Assembly: GCF_900129505.1 (NCBI RefSeq)
Contig: NZ_LT670818.1
Coordinates: forward strand, 1,612,001-1,676,000
Direction: 5' to 3'
Origin: Bradyrhizobium erythrophlei
GTDB lineage: Bacteria; Pseudomonadota; Alphaproteobacteria; Rhizobiales; Xanthobacteraceae
Length of the DNA: 64,000 nucleotides
How positions within the stretch are numbered: the stretch's first letter is position 1; every line of letters starts with the position of its first letter. Positions 8,042 through 17,446 of this stretch are shown piece after piece. The notes below the pieces were generated by a model that was not told the DNA's origin, searched no databases, and saw only the letters and a list, made by a program, of their open reading frames with translations. The position numbers and the translations under genes were made by a program.

Positions 8042-9082
8042 ATGGAAGCCGTACAGAAGACGCCGGAACGCGAGGCGTTCTACAAGAAGATCGACGGCGA
8101 AAACCTTTCCGCGCTGTGGAACGTGATGGGTGACCTGATCACGCCGGAGCCGAGGAGCGCCTGCCGCCCGCATTTGTGGAAATTCGACGCCATCCGCGAC
8201 TACATGACGGAAGCAGGCAAGCTGATCACCGCCAAGGAAGCCACGCGACGGGTGCTGGTTTTGGAAAATCCGGGGCTGCGCGGCCAGTCGAAGGTCACGA
8301 CCTCGCTGTTCGCCGGCGTGCAGATGGTGATCCCGGGCGACATCGCGCCGGCGCATCGGCACAGCCAGTCGGCGCTGCGTTTCATCCTCGAAGGCAAGGG
8401 CGCCTATACCTCGGTCGACGGCGAGCGCACCGAGATGGAGCCGGGCGATTTCGTCATCACGCCGTCGATGACGTGGCACGATCATTCCAACGAGACCCCG
8501 GACCCGATGTTCTGGCTCGACGGTCTCGACATTCCGATGGTGCAGTTCTTCGACGCCTCCTTCGCCGAGGACTCGAAGGAAGATCAGCAGAAGATTACAA
8601 AGCCGGCGGGCGACAGCTTTGGCCGCTACGGCCACAATCTGCTGCCGGTCGACGGGAAGCGCAAATCCAAGACCTCGCCGATCTTCAACTATCCCTACGC
8701 CTACACCCGCGAGGCGCTGGAGCAGGCCAAGGCGCGCGACGAGTGGGACGCCTGCCACGGCCTGAAGCTGAAATTCTCCAATCCCGAGACCGGCGATTTC
8801 GCGATGCCGACCATCGGCACCTTCATCCAGCTGCTGCCGAAGGGATTCAAGACCACGCGCTACCGCTCGACCGATGCAACCGTGTTCGCGGCGATCGAAG
8901 GCAAGGGCCGCACGCGGGTCGGCGATCGGACCTTCGAATGGGGCCCGCGCGATCTGTTCGTGGTGCCGAGCTGGCAGTGGGTTACCCACGAGGCCGACGC
9001 GGATTCGGTGCTGTTCAGTTTTTCGGATCGCCCGGTGCAGCAGAAGCTCGATCTATTCAGGGAAGACCGCGGCAACGCGTGA
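8042..9082 (+). CDS. gtdA: gentisate 1,2-dioxygenase
   Basis: 346-residue bicupin Fe(II) ring-cleavage enzyme that opens gentisate to maleylpyruvate. The N-terminal cupin shows the metal-binding histidines in PAHRHSQ (H105, H107) and WHDHSN (H146, H148); a second cupin occupies the C-terminal third (VGDRTFEWGPRDLFVVPSWQ). Length is that of the family. ATG 8042 is preceded by CAGGGAGG. It faces maleylpyruvate isomerase across a shared regulated promoter, which supports the substrate assignment. Alternative: 1-hydroxy-2-naphthoate or salicylate dioxygenase of the same family, less likely here. Confidence 0.92.
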   Translation: MEAVQKTPEREAFYKKIDGENLSALWNVMGDLITPEPRSACRPHLWKFDAIRDYMTEAGKLITAKEATRRVLVLENPGLRGQSKVTTSLFAGVQMVIPGDIAPAHRHSQSALRFILEGKGAYTSVDGERTEMEPGDFVITPSMTWHDHSNETPDPMFWLDGLDIPMVQFFDASFAEDSKEDQQKITKPAGDSFGRYGHNLLPVDGKRKSKTSPIFNYPYAYTREALEQAKARDEWDACHGLKLKFSNPETGDFAMPTIGTFIQLLPKGFKTTRYRSTDATVFAAIEGKGRTRVGDRTFEWGPRDLFVVPSWQWVTHEADADSVLFSFSDRPVQQKLDLFREDRGNA

Positions 9083-9110
9083 TCGTGATAACGATCACGC
9101 CGCTTTGCTT

Positions 9111-9243
9111 CACCTCGCCCCGCTTGCGGGGAGAGGTCGGATCGCTCTTGCGATCCGGGTGAGGGGGACTCTCCGTGAGTCCGGTATGCGTTGAGGCAGC
9201 CCCTCACCCCAGCCCTCTCCCCGCAAGAGCGGGGCGAGGGGGA
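9111..9243. repeat. R1-family palindromic repeat
   Basis: About 133 bases with arms CCTCGCCCCGCTTGCGGGGAG at the left and the complementary CCGCAAGAGCGGGGCGAGGG at the right, and an internal GTGAGGGGGACTCTCC-type core. Related copies lie at 17281-17440, 53600-53832, 57295-57445 and 59230-59367. It separates the convergent gtdA and ABC permease genes. A separate small hairpin (GTGATCG/CGATCAC) sits at the gtdA stop. Confidence 0.8.
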
Positions 9244-9248
9244 AGAAA

Positions 9249-10079
9249 TCACCGCCAGTGCAACAGCCGCGCTTCCAGCCAGTTGATCAGCTTGCCTACC
9301 GCGAGCCCGAACAGCGAAAGAATAACCACGCCCGCCAAGAGCTGATCGGTCTGCATGAGATTGCCGGCCTGCAGGACAAAGGCGCCGATGCCGTACTCGG
9401 CGCCGATCATCTCGGCGCTCACCACCAGCAATAGCGCGACCGAGGCGGTGATGCGGAAGCCCGCGAGGATCGACGGCAGCGCGCCCGGCCAGATCACCCT
9501 GATCACGATGGCGTGGAACGGCACGTTGAAACTCTGGGCCATCCGGATCAGATTGCGCGGCACGTTATCGACGCCGCTATAGACCGAGATCGCAGTGGAG
9601 AAGAACACCCCCAATGCAATGGTGGCGATCTTCGGCTCCTCGCCGATGCCGAGCCAGAGAATCAGCAGCGGCAGCAGTGCGATCTTCGGGATCGGAAACA
9701 GCGCCGAGATGAAGGTGATGCCGACGCCGCGCGCTAGACTCGACAGCCCGATCGCAAAGCCGATGACGATGCCGGCGATGGTACCGAGAATCCAGCCGGT
9801 GCCGATCCTCAAGATCGAAACCAACAGATGGTGCCAGAGCGCGCCGGATATCGCGAGCTGCCAGATCGCGCGCGCGATCGCGGACGGCGGCGGCAGGAAC
9901 AGCGGGTTGACGAGCGCAAGGCTGCCGGCGAGTTGCCACAGCCCGATCACCAGTGCGAGCGCAATCCAGCCGGACGTGCGCCCCGCCTTTGGCGCAAAGC
10001 CAGCGCCGCGAAACGCCACCGGCCGCGTGCAGACGCCGGGATCGGCAGGGGCTTGATCTTCCCGGGCGCGGTCAAGCAT
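9249..10079 (-). CDS. ABC transporter permease (NitT/TauT family)
   Basis: 276-residue integral membrane subunit of an SsuC/TauC-like importer, with about six transmembrane segments starting at WIALALVIGLWQLAGSL. The cytoplasmic EAA-type loop appears as ASVALLLVVSAEMIGAEYGIG, typical of this family. Its start overlaps the end of the ATPase gene by 8 bases, so the two are co-translated. Substrate is unknown; placement beside gentisate genes suggests an aromatic acid, while relatives carry sulfonates, nitrate or thiamine precursors. Confidence 0.9.
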   Translation of the reverse strand: MLDRAREDQAPADPGVCTRPVAFRGAGFAPKAGRTSGWIALALVIGLWQLAGSLALVNPLFLPPPSAIARAIWQLAISGALWHHLLVSILRIGTGWILGTIAGIVIGFAIGLSSLARGVGITFISALFPIPKIALLPLLILWLGIGEEPKIATIALGVFFSTAISVYSGVDNVPRNLIRMAQSFNVPFHAIVIRVIWPGALPSILAGFRITASVALLLVVSAEMIGAEYGIGAFVLQAGNLMQTDQLLAGVVILSLFGLAVGKLINWLEARLLHWR

Positions 10080-10845
10080 GCTGGACCTCGCGCTCGGCGT
10101 CGATCGCCTCCTCGCGGATCAGCGCCCACATCTCATTCTGCAGCGCCAGCAGTTTTTCGCGCGCCGCGAGTTCGCCGCGCTCGCCGCGCGTCATGGGGAT
10201 CGCCACCACTTCGCGGATGCGGCCCGGCCGCCGCGACAGCACGACGATGCGATCCGCCAGGCGAACCGCTTCCTCCAGATTATGCGTCACATAGACCGCG
10301 CCCATGGTTCCATCGGCGAGTAACCTGACAAAATCCTCCATTAGGAGTTCGCGGGTCTGCGAATCCAGCGCCGACAGCGGCTCGTCCATCAGCAGGATCG
10401 CAGGCCGCACCGCCAGCGCCCGCGCAATGCCGACGCGCTGGCGCATGCCGCCGGACAATTGCTTGGGATAGGTGCCGCGAAAATCCGACAGGCTGGTGCG
10501 GCGCAGGGCATCGTCGACGATCGCGCGCCGCTCGGGCACGCCGAGGCCGGTGTGCAGCAGCGGAAATTCGATATTCGCTTCCACCGTGCACCATGGCAGC
10601 AGGGCGAAATCCTGGAACACGAAGGTCAGCGGATTGAAACTGTCCGGCGGCGATGTGCCGCGCAGTTCGGCCGCGCCCGCGCTCGGCTGCAATAGCCCGC
10701 CGAGGATCTGCAACAGCGTGCTCTTGCCGCAGCCGGAGGGACCTACGATCGCCACCACCTCGCCCGCGCGAACTGTGAATGAGACGTCGTCGAGCACCTC
10801 GAGGGCACCGAAGCGGTGGCTGATATGGTCGGCGATCAGGTCCAT
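10072..10845 (-). CDS. ABC transporter ATP-binding protein (NitT/TauT family)
   Basis: 257-residue ATPase subunit. Walker A GPSGCGKST is at residues 35-43, the signature LSGGMRQR at 130-137 and Walker B LLMDEP at 151-156, followed by the D-loop SALD and the switch histidine in YVTHNLEEAVRLAD. ATG 10845 starts the canonical fold; the frame upstream is repeat DNA. Lies between the binding-protein gene (R2 repeat in the gap) and the permease (8-base overlap). Confidence 0.93.
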   Translation of the reverse strand: MDLIADHISHRFGALEVLDDVSFTVRAGEVVAIVGPSGCGKSTLLQILGGLLQPSAGAAELRGTSPPDSFNPLTFVFQDFALLPWCTVEANIEFPLLHTGLGVPERRAIVDDALRRTSLSDFRGTYPKQLSGGMRQRVGIARALAVRPAILLMDEPLSALDSQTRELLMEDFVRLLADGTMGAVYVTHNLEEAVRLADRIVVLSRRPGRIREVVAIPMTRGERGELAAREKLLALQNEMWALIREEAIDAEREVQHA

Positions 10846-10858
10846 GTGGCTCTCTGTT

Positions 10859-10943
10859 TCGTCATTGCGAGGAGCGAAGCGACGAAGCAATCCATACTTT
10901 CTTTCCTGGGCTATGGATTGCTTCGCTGCGCTCGCAATGACGA
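10859..10943. repeat. R2-family palindromic repeat inside an ABC operon
   Basis: Inverted repeat with arms TCGTCATTGCGAG and CTCGCAATGACGA and inner arms GAAGCAATCCAT/ATGGATTGCTTC. It lies between the binding-protein and ATPase genes and would form a long stem in the mRNA, which may lower expression of the downstream transporter subunits. Other copies: 16023-16143, 51540-51621, 51901-51977, and a decayed one near 22370-22408. Confidence 0.85.
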
Positions 10944-10965
10944 TTTCAAATGACGGCGGCCCGCA

Positions 10966-11970
10966 TCAATCCGGCTTCACATAATCCTTGGCGATGATAT
11001 CGCCCGCATTGAACCCCTTGTCGACAAATCCCTGTTCCTGCAGCCATTCGATCTGGTTGCCGACATTCTTGACGTCGAGCTTGCCGTCGGGATCCACATA
11101 GGCGCAGTTGCCGACCACCTGCTCGACCGGCAGGTTGGTGTATTTGGCGATGATCTCCAGCAGCGGTTTTGTCGCTTCGTTGATCGGGGCCTTGCCGTCA
11201 GTAACGGCGGCCAGGATCACATCGTGATATTCGCGGTCGGCGCGGGCAAGCGCGGCAAGAACCTTGGTCACGAGCGCCTTGTTGGCGAGCGTCCTGGGCG
11301 AAGCGAATACCGCGCCCAGCTGCCACGGCGTCTCGTCGCCGACCCAGCCCAGCAGCTTGGCGCCGCCATCGTCGATCAGTTTACGCGCGGTCGAGGCGGG
11401 CAACAGCGCGGCATCGACGGTTTCGCCTTTCAGGGCCGCCGCCGCGTTCGACAATGACTGCAGGGGAACCACCTTCACGTCCCTGAGCTTAAAACCGTAT
11501 TTGTCGGCGAGCAGGCCGAGCGAATAGTGGAAGCTCGAACCGGTCTGCGTCACCGCCACGCGCTTGCCGGCGAGATCTTTCGGCGTCTTCAGCCCGGCCG
11601 CATAGGCGTTATTGCTGGCGAAATAGCCGATCAGGGGATAGCCGGCCTTTTCGCGGCTCATGCCGCCGATCACTTTCAGTGTGCCCTTGCCGGCGAGATT
11701 ATAGAGACCGGCGGTGAACGCGGTGATGCCGAAATCCACGTCGCCCGAAGTGGTCGCGACCGCGATCGGCTGCGCGGCGTCGAAGAATTTCAGCTCGATG
11801 TCGAGCCCGGCATCCCTGAAATAGCCCTTGTCCTGCGCGATGAACACCGGCGCGGACGACGACAGCCGCAGCACGCCGATCCTTGCCTTCAGCGAATCCT
11901 CAGCCCGCGCGATCCCGCTCGCCGCCAGCGCGAGGAGAGCCGCCAATACGAGCCGCGCAAATTTCGTCAT
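10966..11970 (-). CDS. ABC transporter substrate-binding protein (NitT/TauT family)
   Basis: 334-residue periplasmic binding protein. A signal peptide (MTKFARLVLAALLALAASG, cleavage after ARA) precedes the SsuA/THI5-like fold (KARIGVLRLSSSAPVFIAQDKGYFRDAGLDIELKFF). ATG 11970 has GGAGG upstream. It feeds the ATPase and permease encoded downstream. Ligand unknown; an aromatic acid is plausible from context only. Confidence 0.9.
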   Translation of the reverse strand: MTKFARLVLAALLALAASGIARAEDSLKARIGVLRLSSSAPVFIAQDKGYFRDAGLDIELKFFDAAQPIAVATTSGDVDFGITAFTAGLYNLAGKGTLKVIGGMSREKAGYPLIGYFASNNAYAAGLKTPKDLAGKRVAVTQTGSSFHYSLGLLADKYGFKLRDVKVVPLQSLSNAAAALKGETVDAALLPASTARKLIDDGGAKLLGWVGDETPWQLGAVFASPRTLANKALVTKVLAALARADREYHDVILAAVTDGKAPINEATKPLLEIIAKYTNLPVEQVVGNCAYVDPDGKLDVKNVGNQIEWLQEQGFVDKGFNAGDIIAKDYVKPD

Positions 11971-11996
11971 GCAGTTTCCTCCGCGCAGTTTATTCC

Positions 11997-12166
11997 GTCG
12001 TCGTCCCGGCGAAAGCCGGGACCGATAACCACCGTCGGTCATGGTGAAGGAAGGTCTCTGCCATCTTGCCCCAAAGATAGGCCACGGCGCATGGGTCCCG
12101 GCTCGCGCGGAGCCTGTCATCGGGCGCGCATTCGCGCGACCCGTTGGCTTGGCCGGGACGACGTAT
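11997..12166. repeat. R3-family repeat carrying a 44-bp module
   Basis: Outer arms CGTCGTCCCGGC / GCCGGGACGACG enclose other palindromic sequence. The segment 12106-12149 (from CGCGGAGCCTGTCATCGGGC to CCCGTTGGCT) is identical to 16086-16129, which lies inside an unrelated R2-type repeat. The module itself has a small inverted core GCGCGCATTCGCGCG. Confidence 0.75.
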
Positions 12167-12195
12167 ACCTATTATTGTCATCGGAAACAGGCTTT

Positions 12196-13561
12196 CTACA
12201 ATCCCTCCGGCACTCCCTGATCCTGCCCGATAAACGCCCCCTGCTGCTTCAATTGCAATTGCAATTTCTCCACCGCGATCTCGCGCGGAATTGTATTGCC
12301 CTTAAGCGCCAGCGCGGCGGCGGTTCCGGCGGCCTCCCCCATCGCAAAACACGCGCCGGAGACGCGCGGCCGACTGACCGTCATGGGTCATCGAGGCGCA
12401 CCGCCCGGCCACCAGCAGATTGTCCAGCCCTTCGGGCGTCAGCATCCGATAAGGCAATTCATTGAAGCCGCGCGATTCCGGGATCGGCGGGAACGTGAAG
12501 ATGACATCGCCCGCGACATGGGATTCCATCGGCCAGCCATTGACGCCGATCGAATCGTCGAATGAGGCGCAGCCGAGCACGTCCTCGCCCGACACCATAT
12601 AGCCGCCCACGATGCGGCGGGTTTCGCGGATGCCGAGCTGCGGCGGCAGGTCGACGATGTAGGATTTTTCAAACCCCGGGACGGTGCGCAGGAACTCGAA
12701 CGCCTGGATGGCCTGGCGCCGGCCGTCGATCTCGCCGCGCGTGAGATCATCGGGATCGAGCCCGTTGATGGCGCTGCCGTCGTCGCGCTTGAGCTGGGTG
12801 AAGTTCACCCGCCATTCGATCGGCGAGCGCTGCGGCCGCACGATCGCGGCCTTGCGCGGAAAGTGATGCGTGCCGGCGGCTTCGGCTTTTTCCATCAGCG
12901 CGGGAATCGTCCGCCAGGCCTCGCCGGCTCTCTCGGGGTCGATGCCGTTGAGGCGGAACATCATCGAGGGGTACAGCATGTGGCCTTCATTGTCGCCGAC
13001 CTCGTAACGCGCGCCGGCCCGCGCGGCGAGATCGCCGTCGCCGGAACAATCGATGAAGATATCCGCGCGCACCGCCTGACGCCCGGCTTTTGTCTCGACG
13101 AACAGCGCGTTGATGCGCTTGTCGTCATGCATCGCCACGCCGGCGCCGAGTGCATGGAACAGGATATCGACCTTGTGGGCGGCCAGGAGATCATCGGCCG
13201 CGATCTTGTAGGCCGCGGTGTCGTAGGCCTGCGCCAGGATCTTGCCGAGCACCAGATGCGGCGCGTTCAACCCGTCGAGCCGGTCGATGCGATCGAGCAA
13301 CTCGGAGGCTATGCCCTGCACCACCCGGTGCATCTGGCCATGGACATTGGCATGCAGCCCGCAGAAGTTCGTCACCCCCGCCGCCGTGCCCATCCCGCCG
13401 AGAAACCCATAGCGCTCGATCAGCAGCGTGCGGCGGCCTGCGCGCGCGGCGGCGACCGCGGCGGCAATGCCAGCCGGTCCACCACCGAGCACGGCGACTT
13501 CATATTCGCCGTAGAGCGGAATTTGGCGTGCGGGTTCTTCGATGGTTTTTTTGGACGGCAA
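12196..13561 (-). pseudogene. FAD-dependent oxidoreductase, frameshifted near the C-terminus
   Basis: About 455-codon flavoprotein of the FAD_oxidored (PF12831-like) type: N-terminal FAD fold VAVLGGGPAGIAAAVAAARAG with LLIERYGFLGGMGT, and an internal DIFIDCSGDGDLAARAGA motif. The conserved end ASMTHDGQSAAR continues as RVSGACFAMGEAAGTAAA only after a frame change at about 12361-12375, in a GC-alternating run. The combined length is a multiple of three if two bases are restored, which fits loss of one CG unit. Without this the protein ends in a short unrelated tail and loses the last FAD-contacting helix. It lies upstream of the ABC importer genes on the same strand. Substrate unknown. Confidence 0.75.
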
Positions 13562-13796
13562 AATCGAGGTTCCCGATGGTGGGGGTATGTTGGCCCAGGC
13601 GGGGAAATCTTAACATCCCGGCAACGGGCTAGCACGCTGTTCCGGCCGGTGGAATATCAACTACAGTCTCGGTCACTTCGCTGGCGCGCCAAGGTCCGGA
13701 TCGTCGACCGGTCCCCGATTCGACAACGATGCTCAGCCGTCCAATACTGCCCGTCATGGACCCGCAAGAGGTTCTGTCATTCCGGGAGAAAAAGGC

Positions 13797-14960
13797 ATGC
13801 GATCCAGCAAAATTGCTTTGGCATTGATGACGTCATTCTTTTTCGCTCTGGCGGGGGGCCCCGCTTCCCACGCCGAGATCGCGATTTCGGCCAATGACGG
13901 CAAGATGATCATGGAAAACGGCGTGGCAAAGGTCCGCAAGGAGCCTCTGCCCGACACGGTTTCGATCATCGATCTTTCCGGCGCCCCGCCGCGCATCGTT
14001 GCCGAAATACCGGCGCCTGCGAGCGTGGTCGGCCCACCCCCGAGCGTTGCAATAGCGCCCGACGAGAGTTTCGCACTGGTCACCGGCGCGATGAAGGTCG
14101 ACCCCGCCGACCCGACCAAGGCGATCGCCGACGACAAGCTAACCGTGATCGACCTGAAGTCCTCGCCGCCGAATATTCTGGCGACGCTGCAAGCCGGCGC
14201 CGGCGCCGCGGGTGTTTCGATCAACCGCGCGGCCACGCTGGCGCTGGTCGCCAACCGCAATGAGGGAACCGTCTCGGTGTTCACGATCAGCGGCAATACA
14301 TTGACCCCGGCCGGCAAGATCGCGCTCGGCGATGCCAAATCCGGCCCGAGCCATGCGATCTTTTCCCGGGACGGCACGACGGCATTGGTCACCCGCGATG
14401 GTGACAGCCGTATCTCTATTCTCTCGGTCGACGGGGACAAGGTCGAGTACACCAAGCGCGACCTGTTCTCGGCGCTGCGGCCTTACCAGATCGACACCGC
14501 CGGCAATGGCGACGTGGCCGTGGTCGGCAATGTCGGGATGGGCAGCGGCGACGCCGATTCGATCAGCCTGATCGACATGCGCTCCAAGCCGATCCGCGTG
14601 GCGACCACGATTTCCGTCGGTCAGACCCCCGAAGGTTTGAAGATGTCGCCGGACGGCCTTTTTGTTGCGGTCAATGTGGTGAACGGGTCGACCAAGCCGG
14701 CGGACTCGCCGTTCTTCAACGATTTTGGATTGCTGAAGATCTATCGGATCGCCGGCACCGACCTCATTCCGGTAACGGAAGCCAGGATCGGCCACTGGTG
14801 CCAAGGCATCGTATGGTCGAAAGATTCCAGGATGCTGCTGGTTCAGTGCATGGTCGAGAACGAGATCGCGACCTTTGCATTCAATGGCAAGACGTTGACG
14901 AAAACGGCGCCGATCGCGATGAAGGTCAGCCCCGCAGGCATCCGCACCGCGGAGCCGTAG
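13797..14960 (+). CDS. exported YncE-like beta-propeller protein
   Basis: 387-residue protein with a signal peptide (to SHA, about residue 25) and repeated four-strand blade signatures such as PDTVSIIDLSG, DDKLTVIDLKSSPPN, NEGTVSVFTISGN and DADSISLIDMRSKP, typical of YncE/lactonase-like seven-bladed propellers. No catalytic residues can be assigned, and these proteins often bind ligands or surfaces in the periplasm. ATG 13797 is preceded by GGGAGA. Single gene, no obvious operon partner. Confidence 0.8.
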   Translation: MRSSKIALALMTSFFFALAGGPASHAEIAISANDGKMIMENGVAKVRKEPLPDTVSIIDLSGAPPRIVAEIPAPASVVGPPPSVAIAPDESFALVTGAMKVDPADPTKAIADDKLTVIDLKSSPPNILATLQAGAGAAGVSINRAATLALVANRNEGTVSVFTISGNTLTPAGKIALGDAKSGPSHAIFSRDGTTALVTRDGDSRISILSVDGDKVEYTKRDLFSALRPYQIDTAGNGDVAVVGNVGMGSGDADSISLIDMRSKPIRVATTISVGQTPEGLKMSPDGLFVAVNVVNGSTKPADSPFFNDFGLLKIYRIAGTDLIPVTEARIGHWCQGIVWSKDSRMLLVQCMVENEIATFAFNGKTLTKTAPIAMKVSPAGIRTAEP

Positions 14961-15002
14961 CATTAGGATACAGGCCGCCCGGCCACTAACAGGACAGGCT
15001 CT

Positions 15003-15977
15003 ATGCGTATCTGCATTTTCGGCGCGGGCGCCGTCGGCGGCCATTTTGCGGTGCGGCTGGCCCTGGCGGGGCAGGACGTCTCCTGCGTGATGCGCGGGCC
15101 GCATCTCGAAGCCGTGAAGGCAAGGGGTCTGACGCTGCGCGTCGGCGAGACCGAATTCGTTGCGCGTGTGAAAGCATCGGACGATCCGGCGGCGCTCGGT
15201 CCGCAGGATCTCGTCATCTCCACGCTGAAGGCGACGGCGCTGGCGAGCCTCGTTGCCGGCCTGCCGCCGCTGCTGGGCGGTGAAACCGCTGTGGTATTCG
15301 CCCAGAACGGCATTCCCTGGTGGTACGATATCGGCATTTCTCCCGATCATCCCCCGGTGCCCGATCTCGGTTTCCTCGATCCGGGCGGCCGGTTGCGCGC
15401 GATCGTCGCCCCGGAGCGGATCATCGGCGGCGTGATCTTTTCGTCGAACGAAGTCGTCGCGCCCGGGGTGGTCGCCAATCTGTCGCTGGACCGGAACATG
15501 CTGCAGGTCGGGGAATGCGACGACCGCGCCAGCGCGCGGATCGAACATCTGAGATCCCTGCTCAACGAGACCTCGATCCAGTCGCAGCCGATCCTGAGGA
15601 TCAGGGAGGCGATCTGGTCGAAGCTTTTGACCAACATGTCGATGTCGGTGCTATGCCTCTTGACCGGACTGACCGCGCGGGCCGTGAGGGATGACCCGGA
15701 TTTGCGCGAGGCGGTGCCGCGTCTGCTCGATGAAGCCAACGCCGTCGCGCAAAGCTATATCCCCGATGTGAGGCGCGTCACCCGAAGCGGACCCGCGCCC
15801 GACCACAAGCCTTCGATCCTGCAGGACTACGAGCTCGGCCGTACGATGGAGATCGACGTATTGGTCCGCGCCCCGGCCGCGTTCGCGCGCGCCGCGGGAC
15901 TGGCGACGCCGATGCTCGATCTGATGGCAGCACTCGCCGTCCGCCTGGCGCGGGAGAAGGGGCTGTATCAGGGGTGA
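15003..15977 (+). CDS. 2-dehydropantoate 2-reductase family protein (first copy)
   Basis: 324-residue NADPH-dependent ketopantoate reductase-like protein. The nucleotide fold GAGAVGGHFAVRLA begins at residue 7, VFAQNGIPWW marks the conserved loop, and the C-terminal ApbA domain contains WSKLLTNMSMSVLCLLTG and EIDVLVRAP. A second member of the same family lies at 27503-28534, so at least one is probably not the pantothenate enzyme and may reduce another 2-keto acid. Confidence 0.85.
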   Translation: MRICIFGAGAVGGHFAVRLALAGQDVSCVMRGPHLEAVKARGLTLRVGETEFVARVKASDDPAALGPQDLVISTLKATALASLVAGLPPLLGGETAVVFAQNGIPWWYDIGISPDHPPVPDLGFLDPGGRLRAIVAPERIIGGVIFSSNEVVAPGVVANLSLDRNMLQVGECDDRASARIEHLRSLLNETSIQSQPILRIREAIWSKLLTNMSMSVLCLLTGLTARAVRDDPDLREAVPRLLDEANAVAQSYIPDVRRVTRSGPAPDHKPSILQDYELGRTMEIDVLVRAPAAFARAAGLATPMLDLMAALAVRLAREKGLYQG

Positions 15978-16022
15978 GTGCAAGACTGCGACTGGACGAA
16001 CAAAGAACAAAATGTCTTGAAA

Positions 16023-16143
16023 TCGTCATTGCGAGCGAAGCGAAGCAATCCACAGCGTGAATACTGTGGTCATGGATTGCTTCGTCGCGGAGCCTGTCAT
16101 CGGGCGCGCATTCGCGCGACCCGTTGGCTCCTCGCAATGACGA
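16023..16143. repeat. R2-family repeat carrying the same 44-bp module
   Basis: Arms CGTCATTGCGAG and CTCGCAATGACG with inner AGCAATCCA/TGGATTGCT. The right arm is interrupted by 16086-16129, a 44-base module identical to 12106-12149. It sits just upstream of the SDR gene at 16170. Confidence 0.85.
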
Positions 16144-16169
16144 CGAAAAGATAACGGGGATACTGCTCG

Positions 16170-16952
16170 ATGCTCGTCAAAAACAGAGTCTGCGTCGTCA
16201 CCGGGGCCGCCAGCGGCATCGGCGAGGCGGTGGCGCGCGCTTTTGCGCAAGGGGGCGCCCGCGGCGTGGTGGTGGCCGATCTCAAGTCATCGCGCGAGCG
16301 GCTGGCCAAAGTCGCCGGCGACATCGACGGCCTCGCGGTGACCGCCGATGTCGGCCAGGAGGAGGACATCAAGGGGCTGATCGCGGCGGCCGAGGACAAA
16401 TATGGGCCGGTCGACGTGTTCTTCTCCAATGCCGGGCTCTCGCGGAAGGGGCAGGAGAGCGCCGGCGATGCCGACTGGGAGGTGAGCTGGCGGGTGCATG
16501 TCATGAGCCACGTGTTCGCGGCGCGCGCGCTGGTCCCCGGCATGCTCGCGCGGGGCTCGGGTTATCTCCTGAACACCGCTTCCGCCGCCGGGCTCCTGGC
16601 GTCGCTGAACTCGATGCCCTATGGCGTCACAAAGCACGCGGCGGTCGCGCTCGCCGAGCATCTCGCCATTCAATATGGCGACCGCGGCATCCGGGTTTCC
16701 GTGCTGTGTCCGCAATCGGTGCAGACCGGCATGACGACGGCGGGCCCGAGCGCCGCGCGGGTCGATGGCGTGATGCAGCCTGCGGAAGTGGCCCGGATCG
16801 TGATCGAGGCGATAGATGCGGAGCGCTTTTTGATATTGTCGCATCCGACCGTGTATGAATACATGCAGCGCAAGGCCGCCAATCCGGAGCGATGGCTGAA
16901 CGGAATGCGGCGGCTGCGCGACAAGATCTATGGCGTTCAGCCCGCGGGCTGA
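16170..16952 (+). CDS. SDR-family oxidoreductase
   Basis: 260-residue short-chain dehydrogenase/reductase. The cofactor motif TGAASGIG is at residues 11-18, the NAG motif is FSNAGLS, and the catalytic Ser and YxxxK are present (NTASAAG, YGVTK). Substrate unknown. It is followed after 6 bases by a small secreted protein gene, so the two may be co-transcribed. Confidence 0.88.
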   Translation: MLVKNRVCVVTGAASGIGEAVARAFAQGGARGVVVADLKSSRERLAKVAGDIDGLAVTADVGQEEDIKGLIAAAEDKYGPVDVFFSNAGLSRKGQESAGDADWEVSWRVHVMSHVFAARALVPGMLARGSGYLLNTASAAGLLASLNSMPYGVTKHAAVALAEHLAIQYGDRGIRVSVLCPQSVQTGMTTAGPSAARVDGVMQPAEVARIVIEAIDAERFLILSHPTVYEYMQRKAANPERWLNGMRRLRDKIYGVQPAG

Positions 16953-16958
16953 GTTGCG

Positions 16959-17237
16959 ATGTTTGCTGAGGGAACAACGGCGTTGAAATTCATTTTATCC
17001 GCGGTGCTCGCGATGATGTTCGGCGCCGCGCCCGCTTTGGCCGCGGTGGAGCAATGCCGCTTCATCCAGGCGAAGCCCGATCGCGAGGCCTGCTATCAGC
17101 GGCAGGAGGCCGAACTCGCCGCCAAACGCAAGCCGGAAAAGACCAGCGACACCACGGCGGTGGAGCAGCTGAAGCAAATGCGGCAGGACGACGAGGCGGT
17201 TTACCAAAGCCTGCGCAGCATCTGCCGGGGATGCTGA
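16959..17237 (+). CDS. small secreted protein, unknown function
   Basis: Up to 92 residues with a signal peptide (LKFILSAVLAMMFGAAPALA) followed by a charged helical domain with four Cys (QCRFI, ACYQR and the C-terminal CRGC). The ATG at 16959 is in frame, but the TTG at 16983 has a better placed GAGGGA Shine-Dalgarno and puts the signal peptide at the very N-terminus, so it may be the true start. Follows the SDR gene closely. Confidence 0.65.
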   Translation: MFAEGTTALKFILSAVLAMMFGAAPALAAVEQCRFIQAKPDREACYQRQEAELAAKRKPEKTSDTTAVEQLKQMRQDDEAVYQSLRSICRGC

Positions 17238-17280
17238 GCCGGTTCGTGCGGTTCACGATGCGGCGATGGCACGCTTCTCT

Positions 17281-17440
17281 TCTCCCTCGCCCCGCTCTTA
17301 GCGGGGCCGAGACGAGCTTAGCTCGCTCTGAGAGCGTTGGGGCGAGGGGCTGTCTCGGCAAACCGGACTCGCGGAGAGTCCCCCTCACCCGGATCGCCCA
17401 AAGGCGATCCGACCTCTCCCCGCAAGCGGGGCTAGGTGAA
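17281..17440. repeat. R1-family palindromic repeat
   Basis: Arms CCTCGCCCCGCT...AGCGGGG and CCTCTCCCCGCAAGCGGGG with the core GGACTCGCGGAGAGTCCCCC; about 160 bases. Lies between the convergent small secreted protein and enoyl-CoA hydratase genes. Includes an extra insert (GACGAGCTTAGCTCGCTCTG) absent from the 9111 copy. Confidence 0.8.
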
Positions 17441-17446
17441 CAAAGG

